From positions 1 to 12,551 of the forward strand of contig CANPPM010000046.1 in assembly GCA_947575935.1 (NCBI GenBank): 12,551 nucleotides of DNA. Reading direction: 5' to 3'. Origin of the DNA: an uncultured Butyricicoccus sp. (lineage in GTDB: Bacteria; Bacillota; Clostridia; Oscillospirales; Butyricicoccaceae). The notes below the pieces were generated by a model, which had not been told where the DNA came from, searched no databases, and was given only the letters and a program-made list of their open reading frames with translations. Position numbers and translations under genes: made by a program. Within the stretch, counting starts at the first letter, position 1, and each line of letters opens with the position of its first letter. Shown piece by piece: positions 11,655-12,551 of this stretch.

Positions 11655-12551
11655 TCAAATCTGCTCTGCGCATACATGCGGCTGATACCACCTGCAGGCA
11701 TTCTTTACCGATGCGCGTACCGGCATCCCCGCACCGGACAGTACGGTCAGCCAACCGATCTTTTCTTCCGGCACGTCCAGCCCACACGGTTCGACCTGCG
11801 CCACATTGCCGACGCAGTCCACAAACTGCAGCCCATCTGCCGTTTGAATAAACCCCTTGACCCGAAAGGTATCCTCAAGGAACATTTCAATAAATTTTTG
11901 CAGTTCATAGGCAGTGATTGTGGGTGCAATCCGGAGATTCAGCTTACGCAGGGAGAGATCGGCAGTCAGCGGCATATCATCCGGCGGCAGCGCCCGTGTG
12001 TTTTCCAGCAGTTCCAGGATGCTGCCGTCAACCGCGCCGAAGCAGGTCTGCAAAACCGGCATATCAGGGCGCTGTCCCTGCACAAGGGCAAGGGTGGCAT
12101 TGCGCTGCTCCGCACTGGCGCGGTCCGTCTTGTTCAGGATTGCTATGTCGCTGGAGGCCAGCTGCTTGACGCAGGTCCGTGCGGTCGCATACAGTTTGGG
12201 AAACCGCACCGTGTCAATCAGGCAGATGCCGCCCATATATTCGATCTGCGGAAAGCGCCCGGAATGGCAGAACAGCTTGCGTACGCCGGTCGGGTCAGAT
12301 AACCCGGAAGCCTCGACCAGAATTACGTCCGCATTTATGCCGGCGGATTCGCACAGCGCTTTTTCAAATTGGTCTATACGGCAGGAACAAAACACTGAGC
12401 CGCCGGAAACCTCCTGTAAGAATGCGCCCAGTTCGGACAAGAGCACGCCATCGACGCCCTCCTGTCCGAATTCATTGACGATCAGCTGAATCTTTTGCCC
12501 GGCAAACAAACGGATGAAATTTTTCAAAAAAGTCGTTTTACCGGCGCCAAG
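11655..12551 (-). CDS. G3E-family (CobW/COG0523-like) GTPase, 5' end outside window
   Basis: 298 codons are visible; the gene enters from the right edge in the middle of its P-loop, and the first codons read LGAGKTTFLKN, so only about 10 N-terminal residues are missing. G3E proteins are GTPases that load metals or cofactors into target proteins. Other motifs, numbered from the first visible residue, are NEFG (26-29), EASGLSDPTG (80-89, the family E-x-SG-x-x-P Walker B segment) and the guanine-binding NKTD (140-143). The C-terminal domain is short, with GFIQTADGLQFVDCVG near residue 230. The metal-binding CxCC motif is altered to GGSVFCSC (50-57), losing the first cysteine of the usual GCxCC. 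It lies 187 bp upstream of DUF5714 in the same direction. Its role with the importer is inferred from position only. Confidence 0.88.
   Translation of the reverse strand, partial: LGAGKTTFLKNFIRLFAGQKIQLIVNEFGQEGVDGVLLSELGAFLQEVSGGSVFCSCRIDQFEKALCESAGINADVILVEASGLSDPTGVRKLFCHSGRFPQIEYMGGICLIDTVRFPKLYATARTCVKQLASSDIAILNKTDRASAEQRNATLALVQGQRPDMPVLQTCFGAVDGSILELLENTRALPPDDMPLTADLSLRKLNLRIAPTITAYELQKFIEMFLEDTFRVKGFIQTADGLQFVDCVGNVAQVEPCGLDVPEEKIGWLTVLSGAGMPVRASVKNACRWYQPHVCAEQI

Noticed and set aside
1..12551. CRISPR arrays, tRNA, rRNA, phage genes or toxin-antitoxin pairs
   Set aside because: None seen on either strand; the only dispersed repeats are the inverted-repeat element copies.

Overview
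The window looks like a chromosomal segment of a moderately GC-rich Firmicute, probably a gut clostridium of the Oscillospirales type. This is inferred from AAGGAGG-like ribosome binding sites, a GC-rich Gram-positive gene style, an amylosucrase-type GH13 enzyme beside a sucrose-class PTS permease, and a TA-flanked miniature inverted-repeat element. No taxonomic marker gene is present, so this is a guess.

Region 1 (1-5866) is a sugar locus built around a divergent control region at 2290-2827. Leftward run a Cof-type HAD phosphatase and then an amylosucrase-like GH13_4 enzyme that is cut off by the window start. Rightward run a PTS EIIBCA permease and a LacI-family regulator with its own promoter. 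The leftward promoter has perfect consensus hexamers. Just downstream of each divergent -10 box lies an 18-bp imperfect palindrome with a central CG, and the two share a half-site pattern, so both operons are probably repressed by the LacI protein. A plausible route is: PTS brings in sucrose as sucrose-6-phosphate, the HAD enzyme removes the phosphate, and amylosucrase turns free sucrose into glucan plus fructose. No GH32 sucrose-6-phosphate hydrolase is visible.

A small inverted-repeat element family is scattered through the window: two full copies (1294-1456 and 2325-2490), one internally deleted copy (7726-7812) and one doubtful relic (6051-6095). Copy 1 sits exactly between the HAD stop codon and the amylosucrase ribosome binding site. 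Copy 2 sits in the long 5' leader of the same operon.

Region 2 (5867-7812) is gene-poor and mostly AT-rich: an unassigned 263-bp stretch ended by a strong GNRA-loop terminator, a DUF3795 cysteine-rich protein, a GNAT acetyltransferase preceded by a 25-codon ORF with a good ribosome binding site, a probably decayed small ORF, and the deleted element copy. It looks like accessory DNA.

Region 3 (7813-12551, all leftward) contains a G3E/CobW-type GTPase (5' end outside the window), a 187-bp leader with a hairpin and a terminator-like structure, then a tightly packed operon: a 14-cysteine DUF5714-type protein, a NitT/TauT/SsuA-type substrate-binding lipoprotein, its ATPase and its permease, ended by an 18-bp perfect stem-loop. 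DUF5714 is only 2 nt from the binding protein, so an uncharacterised cysteine-rich protein seems to work with this importer. The substrate cannot be read from sequence; a metal, cofactor or methylated compound is possible.
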